A stretch of 21,092 bases of DNA from JACORV01 sp041484135 (GCA_041484135.1 JBGPHD010000040.1:1-21092); one strand, 5' to 3'; counted from the stretch's first letter, positions 6,661 to 14,709 are shown. The notes: a model not told the origin generated them from the sequence alone. Translations and numbers: made by a program.

Positions 6661-7356
6661 CTAACCCGCGGCCGCCGCCGCGGCGAGCAACGCGAGGGCC
6701 GCCAGCTCGCGCCCGTCGACGACCGAGAAGATCCCGGCGCGGTCCCCGCCGGGGATCACGCACGCGAACGCGGGCGAGCCGTCGGGGCGGGGACCAGGAA
6801 GCTCGGCGGCGAGCGCGAGGTCGGCCTCGATGGTGGTGAATCCCTCGCGCCCCGGGCGGACACCGAGGAGCGCGAGGGCGCGGGCAGGCTCACCCGCATG
6901 CACGAAGAGACCGTCCACCGGCTCGTGCGCCGCTCCCGGCTCGGGCTCGGCCCAGATGAGCCGCTCGGGGAGCTGGAGGTACGAAAGATAGCCGGGTGCG
7001 GGGTGCAGGGTGTCAGGTGTCGGGCCGCGCAGAGCGGACTCCAGCGCGGACCGGTCGGGGCGCTGGACGGGCCAGCCACGGTCCCAACCCAGATAGAGCA
7101 TGTGCAGGAGTGCGCCGTAGGAGTTCACGGCCTCGGTCGGCGCGTCCTCCGGCACGAGGTCGCGGAGCAGCCGGCCGACGGCGCCGTTCAGCAGGAAGGC
7201 GTCGCGCTTCAATGGATCGGTCTGCGCTTCGCCAAGGGCGGCGCGGATCTCATCGAAGCGCTCCACGCCTAACGCCTCGACCAGGGCCGTCCACGGCAGC
7301 GCCCGCTCAGCGCCCACGCCCGCGCTCTCGGCCGCCCAGAAGGCAACACCCGACAC
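6661..7356 (-). CDS. Conserved hypothetical protein
   Basis: I do not recognise a named family in this 231-residue protein. It has no signal peptide and no clear membrane segment. The N-terminal half is helical (LVEALGVERFDEIRAALGEA). The middle contains YLQLPERLIWAEPEPG and EPVDGLFVHAG, and the C-terminus is Ala-rich (LALLAAAAAAG). GTG at 7354-7356 lies ten bases after the hydrolase stop; endonuclease III starts ten bases after its own stop. A degenerate CACCC-type repeat runs through the junction with the hydrolase gene, and a second copy lies inside the gene near 6994-7024. It carries one CGTTAGGC motif. Confidence 0.6.
   Translation of the reverse strand: MSGVAFWAAESAGVGAERALPWTALVEALGVERFDEIRAALGEAQTDPLKRDAFLLNGAVGRLLRDLVPEDAPTEAVNSYGALLHMLYLGWDRGWPVQRPDRSALESALRGPTPDTLHPAPGYLSYLQLPERLIWAEPEPGAAHEPVDGLFVHAGEPARALALLGVRPGREGFTTIEADLALAAELPGPRPDGSPAFACVIPGGDRAGIFSVVDGRELAALALLAAAAAAG
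6994..7024. repeat. Degenerate GGGTG(T/C) repeat inside the hypothetical gene
   Basis: The plus strand reads as successive GGGTGC / GGGTGC / GGGTGT / AGGTGT units ending in CGGG. In the coding direction it is a run of CACCC/CACCT units specifying a Pro/Thr-rich segment (GPTPDTLHPAPG). It resembles the run at 7346-7374. Confidence 0.5.
7267..7274 (-). repeat. CGTTAGGC octamer, copy 3
   Basis: In the hypothetical gene 6661-7356, coding-strand sense, frame GCG-TTA-GGC. Confidence 0.8.
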
Positions 7357-7374
7357 CCCACACCCCTACACCCC
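7346..7374. repeat. Degenerate ACACCC repeat at a gene junction
   Basis: The plus strand reads as four to five ACACCC(C)-type units with 7-8 bp spacing. They cover the start of the 6661-7356 gene, the ten-base gap and the stop of the hydrolase. The family resembles the run at 6994-7024. It is low-complexity rather than a precise repeat. Confidence 0.5.
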
Positions 7375-8220
7375 GTCTTTCGGCAGGAACCCGTCCAGCA
7401 CCCGCACGAACTTCTCCGTCTCCTCGGCATAGAGCGCGTGGCCGGAGTCCTCGAAGACCTCGAGGCGGCCGTCGGGCAGCCCCGCCACCAACTCCTCGGC
7501 GGCGGCGAGGGGCACCGGGTCGTAGCGGCCGTGGAGGACGAGCACCGGCACCCGGATCTCGCCGAGGCGCGGGCGCAGGTCGGCGCCCTTGATGCTCTCC
7601 GTCACGGCGTGCTGGGCGCGCGCGGAGACTCGGAACAAGGTGAGGTTCGAGGCGCGGGAAGGGTCCTTGAAGTACCCGGCGACGGCGAGCTCGAAGGCGC
7701 GCCTCCAGAAGGCGTCGGGATCGCGCTCCCTGAGCCCGGATCGCGAGAGCTCCTCACGGGCGGCGACGACCCGGGGATCGGCCTGGCGCCGCGCGAACGC
7801 GCCGCTGTAGGCGGCCCGCGCGGCGGGATGGATGGGGGCCGGGGCCACCAGGGCGAGCCGCGCCACCAGGTCGGGGTTCACCAGCGTGAAGAGCAACGCC
7901 AGGAGGCCGCCCCAGGAGTAGCCGAGCAGGGTGGCCGGGCCGCCGATCTCGTTGCGCACCACGGCCTCGAGGTCTTCCACGTGGGCGCGGGCGCCTAACG
8001 GCACCTCGCGCTCCACCGGCGAGCGTCCGCCGCCGCGCTGGTCGTAGTAGAGAATGGTGCGGCCGCGCGCCAGAAGGTCGAACTGCGGCCGGAGGTAGTC
8101 CTGGGAGGCGCCGGGCCCGCCATGCAGGGCGACGATGCGCGGGCCGCCGTCGCCCACCCACCGGGCGAACAGCTCGACGTTGCCGCTCCCGAAGATGTGG
8201 CCGGTGCGCTCGGTGGTCAC
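7366..8220 (-). CDS. Alpha/beta hydrolase, prolyl-iminopeptidase-like
   Basis: The 284-residue serine hydrolase has prolyl-iminopeptidase hallmarks: HGGPGASQDYL (oxyanion region, about residues 33-43), YYDQRGGGRSP (about 58-68) and the nucleophile elbow GYSWGG (about 99-104). The likely acid is the Asp of LHGRYDPV and the His is in DSGHALYAEE. It probably releases N-terminal residues, often Pro, from peptides, but related enzymes act on esters, so substrate is uncertain. No signal peptide is seen. GTG at 8218-8220 has no clear Shine-Dalgarno. The 69-bp gap to the M28 gene upstream shows nothing recognisable. It carries one CGTTAGGC motif. Confidence 0.85.
   Translation of the reverse strand: MTTERTGHIFGSGNVELFARWVGDGGPRIVALHGGPGASQDYLRPQFDLLARGRTILYYDQRGGGRSPVEREVPLGARAHVEDLEAVVRNEIGGPATLLGYSWGGLLALLFTLVNPDLVARLALVAPAPIHPAARAAYSGAFARRQADPRVVAAREELSRSGLRERDPDAFWRRAFELAVAGYFKDPSRASNLTLFRVSARAQHAVTESIKGADLRPRLGEIRVPVLVLHGRYDPVPLAAAEELVAGLPDGRLEVFEDSGHALYAEETEKFVRVLDGFLPKDGV
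7993..8000 (-). repeat. CGTTAGGC octamer, copy 4
   Basis: In the alpha/beta hydrolase gene, coding-strand sense, frame CCG-TTA-GGC (Pro-Leu-Gly). Confidence 0.8.
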
Positions 8221-8289
8221 GACCCGGTCAGCCGGTGGCGGAAGGTGCGGCGGCCGCGGTGTCCCGAGCCGATCCCGGCGTGCCTGACG

Positions 8290-9555
8290 CTAGCTCCGCC
8301 GGCCGAGGACCACGGTCGCCGAGAGGGTCTGGGCGCCGCGGCGGAAACGGATCTCGACGCTGTCGCCGGGGCGGTGGGCCACCAGGGCGTTCTGGAAATC
8401 CTGGAGGTTGGCGATCGGCATGTCGCCGATGGCGATCAGGATGTCGCCCTCGCGCAGGCCCGCCGTCTCGGCCGGGCTCCCGGACCTGACGCCGGAGAGG
8501 CGCACGCCGCCCGGCTCGTCGGTCATGTCGGGGATGGTGCCGAGGTAGGGCCGTTCGCCACTTCCCGCGGCGGCCGGGGCGGGCGGCGGCGCGTCCACGA
8601 AGGTGAGCCAGCCGGGCCGCGCGGCGAGGCGGCGCGCCAGCTCCGCGGCGAAGTCCGCGACGGCCACCATGCCGTCGGCGTTGATCTTGTCCCAGTCGTC
8701 GCTGGGCCGGTGGTAGTCCTCGTGCAGGTCGGTGAAGAAGTGCAGCACCGGCCGGTGCTTGGCGAAGAACGAGGCGTGGTCCGACGGGCCCCACCCGTCC
8801 CCCGAAGCCCGGAGGTCGAAGTGCGGGCCCGCGTTGACCGAGTCGAGCAGCCCCTGCCACTCGGTCGCGGTGCGCGCGCCTAACGCCAGGAGCCGGTTGT
8901 TCCGCATCCGTCCCACCATGTCGAAGTTCAGCATGGCGAGCGTCGAGTCCATCGAGACCAGGGGGTGGTCGGCGTACCAGGCCGAGCCCAGGACGCCTTC
9001 CTCCTCGCCGCTGAAGAGGACGAAGACCACGGTGCGGGCGGGACGCGGGCGCTGGGCCGCGAGCAGCCGGGCGATCTCGAGCACCGCGGCGGTCCCCGAG
9101 GCGTTGTCGTCGGCGCCGTTGTGCACCCGTCCGGCGGAATCGGGCGCCAGCGAGCCGAACGGCCCGAGGCCGAGGTGGTCGAAGTGGGCCCCGATCACGA
9201 TCGCCTCGCCGGCGAGGCGCCGGTCGCTCCCACGGAGCACGGCCACCACGTTCTCGGTGGCGCGGCCGTCGACACCCGCCTCCCTGGTCCCGGAGGTGTT
9301 GCCGACGGTCCAGTGCTGGAGGTACCCGCCGTCGTCGCCGCCGGGCGCGATCCCCAGCTGCCGGAAGCGCCGCGCCAGATAGGCGGCGGCGGAGTCGTTC
9401 CCGGGCGTGCCCGTGAAGCGCCCGCCGAGCGAGTCGGAGGCGAGGTAGCGCACGTCGGCGAGGATGCGCTGGGCGCGCGGCGTCGTGGCGGTCTGAGCCG
9501 GGAGCGCGGCGAGCGGGATCGCCAGGGCGATCAGGGGGAGCCAATTGGTCTTCAT
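8290..9555 (-). CDS. Exported M28-family zinc aminopeptidase with C-terminal PDZ domain
   Basis: The 421-residue precursor has a signal peptide (MKTNWLPLIALAIPLAALPAQ). The M28 catalytic core shows the expected di-zinc ligands: His of GAHFDHLG, Asp of NGADDNASG, the FSGEEEG pair, Asp of NFDMVGRM and His of EDYHRPSDDWDKIN. A PDZ domain follows (about residues 345-420; GSPAETAGLREGDILIAIGD). It should trim N-terminal residues from peptides outside the inner membrane, the PDZ domain helping with substrate or partner binding. ATG at 9553-9555 is chosen because it begins the signal peptide; an extension to 9603 would precede it. It opens the minus-strand gene run. It carries one CGTTAGGC motif. 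Confidence 0.92.
   Translation of the reverse strand: MKTNWLPLIALAIPLAALPAQTATTPRAQRILADVRYLASDSLGGRFTGTPGNDSAAAYLARRFRQLGIAPGGDDGGYLQHWTVGNTSGTREAGVDGRATENVVAVLRGSDRRLAGEAIVIGAHFDHLGLGPFGSLAPDSAGRVHNGADDNASGTAAVLEIARLLAAQRPRPARTVVFVLFSGEEEGVLGSAWYADHPLVSMDSTLAMLNFDMVGRMRNNRLLALGARTATEWQGLLDSVNAGPHFDLRASGDGWGPSDHASFFAKHRPVLHFFTDLHEDYHRPSDDWDKINADGMVAVADFAAELARRLAARPGWLTFVDAPPPAPAAAGSGERPYLGTIPDMTDEPGGVRLSGVRSGSPAETAGLREGDILIAIGDMPIANLQDFQNALVAHRPGDSVEIRFRRGAQTLSATVVLGRRS
8878..8885 (-). repeat. CGTTAGGC octamer, copy 5
   Basis: In the M28 peptidase gene, coding-strand sense, frame GCG-TTA-GGC. Confidence 0.8.
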
Positions 9556-9604
9556 GAGGTTCGAAAGGTAATATCCGGCACCCCTTCGCAAGAGCACGCC
9601 CACG
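9556..9604. promoter_or_regulatory. Divergent promoter region, M28 peptidase / duplicated-domain gene
   Basis: These 49 bp separate two divergent genes and hold the only AT-rich patch nearby, GGTAATATCC at 9567-9576. It offers a TATTAC (minus) or TAATAT (plus) -10-like hexamer. No convincing -35 could be matched at 16-18 bp on either strand. Confidence 0.35.
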
Positions 9605-10369
9605 ATGACCGGTCTGCTGCTGGCCGCCGCATTCGCGTTCGCCTCGAAGTCGCCGGTCGGGCGGCCCGCCGTTCAAGTCCCGCCGGAGAGCGCCTACGCC
9701 TACCGCGCCCTGCTGATCCGCGCGGCGCCGGGCCGGCTCCTCGAGGTCATCGACCAGCTCAATGCCCGGATGGCCGTCCTCGACGCCGCGGGCGAGGAGC
9801 GGCCGGTGTTCATGCGGCACAGCCAGGGGGACCAGTGGGACCTGATGCTGGTCTATCCCATCGGCAGCATGACGGACTACTGGTCGGCGGCACGGATGGG
9901 GCGGCGGGCCCGCGCCGCGGGGGCCGCCGGGCTCGGCGAGGACGCGTTCGAGCGGCGGCTCGACACGCTGGTGGCCTGGCGCGAGGAGGTGTTCGTGAAC
10001 GGCCCGCCGCTCACCGCGCTGCGGGCGCGGGACCAGGGCGCGGGGTTCTACCACATCGAGATGTTCGTGGCGCTGGCGGGACGAAGGGACGACCTGGTGC
10101 GGGAACGGCGGATGGAGAACGCGTTCCTGCAAGCCACCGGGCGTCCGTCGAATCTCGTCTTCACCAGGATCGCGGGGGCGGCGTGGGACTGCTTCACGAT
10201 CGGGTTCTACCGCAACCTCCAGCATTACGCCGAGGACTCCCCGATGGGGCCCGAGGCGCAGGACGCGGCGGCGCGCGCGGCGGGCTTCGAGGGCCGGAGC
10301 CGCATCGGGACGTACCTGAGGACGCTGATCGCGTCCCACCACGACACGCTGGCCGGACGGGCGAGCTGA
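9605..10369 (+). CDS. Exported protein with two tandem alpha/beta-barrel-like domains
   Basis: The 254-residue protein has a short N-terminal hydrophobic segment (TGLLLAAAFAFA) suggesting export. I do not recognise a named family. Two halves look homologous: about residues 32-98 (YRALLIRAAPGRLLEVI, then FMRHSQGDQWDLMLVYPIG) and about 153-212 (YHIEMFVALAGRRDDLV, then FTRIAGAAWDCFTIGFYRN). In each, a beta strand and helix lead to a F-x-R-x(2,3)-G-x(2)-WD strand. The pattern recalls dimeric alpha/beta-barrel (NIPSNAP/ABM-like) domains, but that is inference. ATG 9605-9607 is the first start. The kinase gene begins ten bases after its TGA. Confidence 0.65.
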   Translation: MTGLLLAAAFAFASKSPVGRPAVQVPPESAYAYRALLIRAAPGRLLEVIDQLNARMAVLDAAGEERPVFMRHSQGDQWDLMLVYPIGSMTDYWSAARMGRRARAAGAAGLGEDAFERRLDTLVAWREEVFVNGPPLTALRARDQGAGFYHIEMFVALAGRRDDLVRERRMENAFLQATGRPSNLVFTRIAGAAWDCFTIGFYRNLQHYAEDSPMGPEAQDAAARAAGFEGRSRIGTYLRTLIASHHDTLAGRAS

Positions 10370-10379
10370 CGATCCCCCG

Positions 10380-12314
10380 GTGACCGCGCCCCTCGATCCC
10401 CTCTTCCTGTCGTTCCAGGCCGCCGTCGCGGGCCGCTACTCGATCGACCGGGAGCTGGGCCGGGGCGGGATGGGCGTGGTCTACCTTGCCAAGGAGGTGG
10501 ACCTCGACCGGCCGGTGGCCATCAAGCTCCTGCCTCCCGACATGGCGGCGGACGCGGGGCTGCGCGCGCGCTTCCTGCAGGAGGCGCGCACCGCCGCCAA
10601 GCTGTCGCACCCCAACATCATCCCGATCCACGTGGTGGAAGAGGTCGGCGCGTTCGTGTTCTTCGCGATGGCGTACGTGGACGGCGAGACGCTGGCCGAG
10701 CGGGTGCGGCGGCGGGGGCCGCTGGCGCCCTCGGAGGCGGCGCGGGTGCTGCGCGAGGTGGCCTGGGCCCTGGCGCACGCCCACGCGCACGGCGTGGTGC
10801 ATCGCGACGTGAAGCCGGACAACATCCTGCTCGAGGGCGCCTCGGGGCGGGCGCTGGTGGCGGACTTCGGTATCGCGGCGGCCGCGAGCGGCGGCGGCCC
10901 GGACGAGATCAGGGGGACGCCCGAGTTCATGAGCCCCGAGCAGGCGTTAGGCAAGGCGGTGGACGCGCGCAGCGACCTCTACGCCTTCGGCGCCACCGCG
11001 TACTACGCCCTGTCGGGCACCCTGCCGTTCGAGGGCAAGTCCGCTACCGAGGTCCTGGCCAAGTAGGTCACCGAGGCGCACCGGCCGCTCGCCATGGCGG
11101 CGGGCGGGGTCCCGCGGCGGTTGGCGCAGACGGTGGAGCGATGTCTGGCCAAGGACCCCGGGGAGCGGCCCGCCACGGCCGAAGTGGTGGGCGAGCTCCT
11201 GGGGCAGGCGCTCGACCAGCGCCGGGAGCTGCCGGTGGCATTGCGCGCCTTCGTCAAGCACAGCTCGCGCCTCGACGGCGGCGCCGCGCTCATCTACCCG
11301 TTCGCGCTCTTCATGGGCTCCGTCGCCGTGGCCCTTTGGACCCAGGGGGCGACGGGGTTCGTGGCGACGATGATCGGCGGGTTCACCATCGTGCCGCTCG
11401 CCGTGCTGCTCAATCGCGCGCGGCGGCTCCTCAAGCAGGGCTTCGGCCACCCGGACCTCGCGCCCGCCTTCAAGGCGGAGATCGAGCAGGGGCGCGAGGA
11501 GCGGGCGGTGGACGCGGGGACCGGTCCGTCCCTGGTCGAGAAGCTGTTGCGCGTGGGTTCTCTGGCCGGCTGGGGTGCGTTCGCGATGGGTCTGGCCATC
11601 GGCTTCGTGACGCAGTGGGAGGAGATGGGCCCTATCGGCACGCTCATGGGCTTCGGCGCTCTCGCGGGCGTGAGCTTCGGCGTGAGCGGACTGATCCTCC
11701 TCCAGCGGCGCCGCGATGTGGACGCCGAGTTCTACGGGAAGATCTGGACGGGCCGGATCGGCAAGCTGCTCTTCCGCGTCGCCAGGCTGTTTACGACCCA
11801 GAAGATGCTGGCCGCCTCGGTCACCCACCGTCCCACGGAGTTGTCGATCGGGATGGCGGCCGAGCAGCTGTACGAAAGCCTCCCGAAGGAGACGCGCCAC
11901 GAGCTCAAGGACCTGCCCGACGTGCTCCGGCGACTCGCAGGGGACGCCCAGCGGCTCCGCAAGCGGCAGGACGAGCTGGCGGATGCGCTCGCCGGCGGCG
12001 GCGGCGGGGGCGGCAGCGGGGCGGAGAGCGGGCCCGGCGGCCGGACCAGCGTCGAGAGGATCGCCAGCCGCCGGGACGAGGCGCTGGATGCGGTACGGGA
12101 GGAACGCGACGCGGTCCACGCCAAGCTCGCGAGCACGGTGGCGGCGCTGGAGACGATCCGCCTCAACCTGCTCCGCCTGCACGCCGGCTCCGGGAGCGTC
12201 CAGAGCTTGACGACGGACCTCGGACTCGCGTATGAGGTGGCGAAGGAGGTCGATGTGCTGCTCGAGGCGCGCCGCGAAGTGGACGCGGTTCTGGGCGAGA
12301 AGAGGGGGCGGTAG
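10380..12314 (+). pseudogene. Membrane Ser/Thr protein kinase interrupted by an in-frame TAG
   Basis: Read through, the gene has 644 residues. The Hanks-type kinase domain (about residues 20-280) has GRGGMG, VAIK, HRDVKPDN, VADFGIA and the activation segment RGTPEFMSPEQ. Then come four predicted membrane helices (about 305-325, 328-348, 395-412, 420-442), a Gly-rich linker near 540 and a charged coiled-coil C-terminus. Codon 229, at 11064-11066, is TAG in the context VLAK-stop-VTEAH; related kinases, from memory, have Gln there, so CAG to TAG is the simplest change. The stop removes subdomain XI (RCLAKDPGERP) and all downstream parts. Reinitiation at ATG 11094 would give a kinase-less membrane protein. 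The final TAG overlaps the next GTG. Confidence 0.8.
10945..10952 (+). repeat. CGTTAGGC octamer, copy 6
   Basis: In the kinase gene just after SPEQ, coding-strand sense, frame GCG-TTA-GGC. Confidence 0.8.
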
Positions 12315-13474
12315 TGGGCGCCCGGGCGAGACGGGGGCCGGTCGCGCTGGCGCTCGTGCTGATCGCGGGATGCCTACCGGCGTACCATCCGCCACCCGCA
12401 CCCGGAGCGCCATCGGGGCCGCGGCCCGCCGCCGGGGCCGCGCCGGCCCCGGCCAACCCGCCGGTCGTGGTGGACGGGGTCACCCTCACCACCCAGGCCA
12501 GCGGGACGAGCGCGCTTCTCCAGGCCGTGAGCGCCGTGAGCGAGCGGGTGGTGTGGGTGAGCGGGCACCAGGCCACCTGGGCGCGCACCGGCGACGGCGG
12601 CGCGACCTGGCAGGTGGGGACCGTGCCAGACGCCGACTCGCTCCAGTTCCGCGACGTGTTCGCGGTGAGCGGGCGCACCGCCTATCTCCTGGCGGCCGGG
12701 CCCGGCGAGCGCTCGCGCATCTACAAGACCACCAACGGCGGGCGCCGGTGGCGGCTCCAGTTCCTGAACGGTGACTCGGCCGCGTTCTTCGACTGCTTCG
12801 ACTTCTGGGACGCCGACCATGGCATCGCCGTGAGCGACGCGGTGGAAGGCCACCTTCAGATCATCCGGACCGACAACGGCGGCACCAGCTGGGAGCGGGT
12901 CTCCCCCGCCGCCCTGCCCCCGGCCCTGGCCGGCGAGGGCGCCTTCGCGGCGAGCGGCCACTGCCTCACCGTCTCGCGGGACGACTACATCCTGAGCGGG
13001 ACCCGGCTCCTCTGGGTGGGGACCGGCGCGGCCGACGGGGCCCGGATCTACCGGTCCACCGACGGCGGTGGCGCCTGGGAGGTGTTCCCGACCCCGGTGG
13101 TGCACGGCGCCTTCTCGGGGATCGCCGCGGTGGCGTTCCGCGACGCGTCGCACGGGATCGCGTTAGGCGGCCAGCTGGGCGTGCCCGAGGGGCGGAGCGA
13201 CAACGTCGCGGTCACGGAGGACGGCGGCCGGACCTGGAGCCTCGCCGCCCGCCCCTCCTTCGCGGGCGCGGTCTACGGCGGGGTGTTCGTGCCCGGGGCG
13301 CGCACGCCGACGGTCGTGGTGGTCGGGCCGAAGGGGATGAGCTACTCCGTGGACGGCGCCGCGACCTGGACCGGCCTGGATACCGCGGCCTACTGGAGCG
13401 TGGGGTTCGCGGGGCGCACCGGGTGGGCCGTGGGGCCGGGCGGCCGCATCACCAGGATCGAGCTCCCCCGCTAG
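12314..13474 (+). CDS. Asp-box (BNR) beta-propeller lipoprotein
   Basis: The 386-residue precursor has a lipobox after a hydrophobic stretch (ALVLIAGC), so it should be a lipoprotein, followed by a Pro/Ala-rich linker. At least six Asp-box repeats punctuate a beta-propeller: RTGDGGATW, KTTNGGRRW, RTDNGGTSW, RSTDGGGAW, VTEDGGRTW and YSVDGAATW. This is the fold of sialidase-like and Ycf48-like proteins; such genes are often labelled oxidoreductase without support. No sialidase catalytic residues are evident, so a binding or assembly role is more likely. GTG at 12314 overlaps the kinase TAG by one base, making co-translation likely. It ends tail to tail in CTAG shared with the cyclase-like gene. 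It carries one CGTTAGGC motif. Confidence 0.85.
   Translation: MGARARRGPVALALVLIAGCLPAYHPPPAPGAPSGPRPAAGAAPAPANPPVVVDGVTLTTQASGTSALLQAVSAVSERVVWVSGHQATWARTGDGGATWQVGTVPDADSLQFRDVFAVSGRTAYLLAAGPGERSRIYKTTNGGRRWRLQFLNGDSAAFFDCFDFWDADHGIAVSDAVEGHLQIIRTDNGGTSWERVSPAALPPALAGEGAFAASGHCLTVSRDDYILSGTRLLWVGTGAADGARIYRSTDGGGAWEVFPTPVVHGAFSGIAAVAFRDASHGIALGGQLGVPEGRSDNVAVTEDGGRTWSLAARPSFAGAVYGGVFVPGARTPTVVVVGPKGMSYSVDGAATWTGLDTAAYWSVGFAGRTGWAVGPGGRITRIELPR
13161..13168 (+). repeat. CGTTAGGC octamer, copy 7
   Basis: In the beta-propeller lipoprotein gene, coding-strand sense, frame GCG-TTA-GGC. Confidence 0.8.
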
Positions 13475-14709
13475 ACCTCGTACGCCCGGAGCTCGACCCC
13501 CGAGACCTGGAAGGTCATCGTCGGCCGCTCGCGCTTCTGGCCCGCCCGCTTCGCCGCCGCCTCGCTGATCTGGATGCGGCCCATCTCCCCCACGTCCTGC
13601 GCCAGCTTCGAGGCGATGTTCACCGCGGAGCCCGCGATGTCACGGCTCCCCGGCCCCAGCTCGAAGACCAGCACCGGCCCCACGTCGATGCCGATGCGGC
13701 ACTGGATCCCCTGGTCGGCCAGGGTCTTCCTGAAGGCGCGCGCGAACTCGACCGCCGCGCCGCACTCCGGGAAGGTGTAGATGCTGAGCAGGCCGAAGTT
13801 CTTGATCTCGGCGCCATGCAGCTCCTCGAGGAGCGTCCCACCTATGCGCTTCATCGCTGCCGTGAGGGCGAGGTCGTTCAGGACCGCGACCTCCGGGATA
13901 TCGGGCTCCTCGCGCTCGCGCTCGATCAGCACCACCGCCAGGTCCTGGTAGGCAGGCTTGGGGACCACCGAGTCGCGGCGCGTGCGGGTGTAGGTCGAGA
14001 GCCCGAGGGTGAAGTCCGACGAGTAGGGTGCCGGATAGTTGATGTCGGTGGCCTCGAGGCCCTCGAGGCGCGGGCCCGCGGTCACCCGGTAGATCCCGCC
14101 GAAACGGTCGGCCAGGTCGGTGCGGGGGCGCAGGGTGAAGCGGTGGCCGTCCGGCAGGCGGCGGACGACGTCGTCGGTGATGACCAGCTCGCCCCCCTCG
14201 GTGTGCTCCTCCGCCACGGCCTCGACCCGGTCCGCGTCGGGGCCGTACACACCGCCTCCCAGCTCGAAGAACTCACCGAGATGGGCCGCCATGCCGATCC
14301 CGACCTGGCACTCCTTCGCCACCCGGTCCAGGGCGGTGAGGAGCATCGACACCACGCGGTCTCCAGAGATGCCGGCGTCGTAGAACATCTGGGTGTTGTC
14401 GGCCGCCCACACGCCGATGCTCCGCCCACCAACCGCCTTGCCGTGGGCGTGGATCAGCTCCTTGGGGTGGTTCACCATGGCGAGGATCTCGACCAGCGGG
14501 CGTTCGCGCGTGAGCTTCGTCAGCCCCGCGGAGTCCGAGGAGACGACGGTGCCGGTGATGGTGCGCGGGCCGAGGAGCGCGCGGGCCGCCTCGGGCGTCT
14601 GCGGGCTGGTGGTCCATTGGGTGATCACGTCGAGCGGAAGGGTCTCGCCGGCGCCGCTCGGGAGGTCGAAGAACCCGGGCGGAAAGCGGTCGCGAGAGAA
14701 CTTGGCCAT
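13471..14709 (-). CDS. Tandem class III nucleotide-cyclase-like protein
   Basis: The 412-residue soluble protein contains two cyclase-homology segments. The first (about residues 50-180) has TVVSSDSAGLTKL, like the metal-Asp strand of class III cyclases, then VGIGMAAHLGEFF and GGELVITDDVV. The second (about 255-395) has CRIGIDVGPVLVFELG, DIAGSAVNIASKLAQD and GRIQISEAA. The canonical N-x3-R transition-state pair seems altered: the first segment has Asp/Arg (GPDADRVEAV) and the second Asn/Lys (AVNIASK). Activity is therefore uncertain; it may be a regulatory or substrate-shifted pair. ATG 14707-14709 (MAKFSRDRFPPG) is preferred to an upstream ATG at 14775. It is divergent from the SET gene. Confidence 0.75.
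   Translation of the reverse strand: MAKFSRDRFPPGFFDLPSGAGETLPLDVITQWTTSPQTPEAARALLGPRTITGTVVSSDSAGLTKLTRERPLVEILAMVNHPKELIHAHGKAVGGRSIGVWAADNTQMFYDAGISGDRVVSMLLTALDRVAKECQVGIGMAAHLGEFFELGGGVYGPDADRVEAVAEEHTEGGELVITDDVVRRLPDGHRFTLRPRTDLADRFGGIYRVTAGPRLEGLEATDINYPAPYSSDFTLGLSTYTRTRRDSVVPKPAYQDLAVVLIEREREEPDIPEVAVLNDLALTAAMKRIGGTLLEELHGAEIKNFGLLSIYTFPECGAAVEFARAFRKTLADQGIQCRIGIDVGPVLVFELGPGSRDIAGSAVNIASKLAQDVGEMGRIQISEAAAKRAGQKRERPTMTFQVSGVELRAYEV

Noticed and set aside
8228..10342. Very long minus-strand frame (704 codons) across the M28 peptidase and the duplicated-domain gene
   Set aside because: It is out of frame with well supported genes on both strands, is Arg/Pro/Gly-rich and has no motif. 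It is a GC-composition shadow.
412..13474. Reassignment of TAG to an amino acid, suggested by two in-frame TAG codons
   Set aside because: About ten genes in the window end in TAG at the expected protein end or overlap the next start, so general reassignment would extend many proteins. Local mutation or error is simpler.
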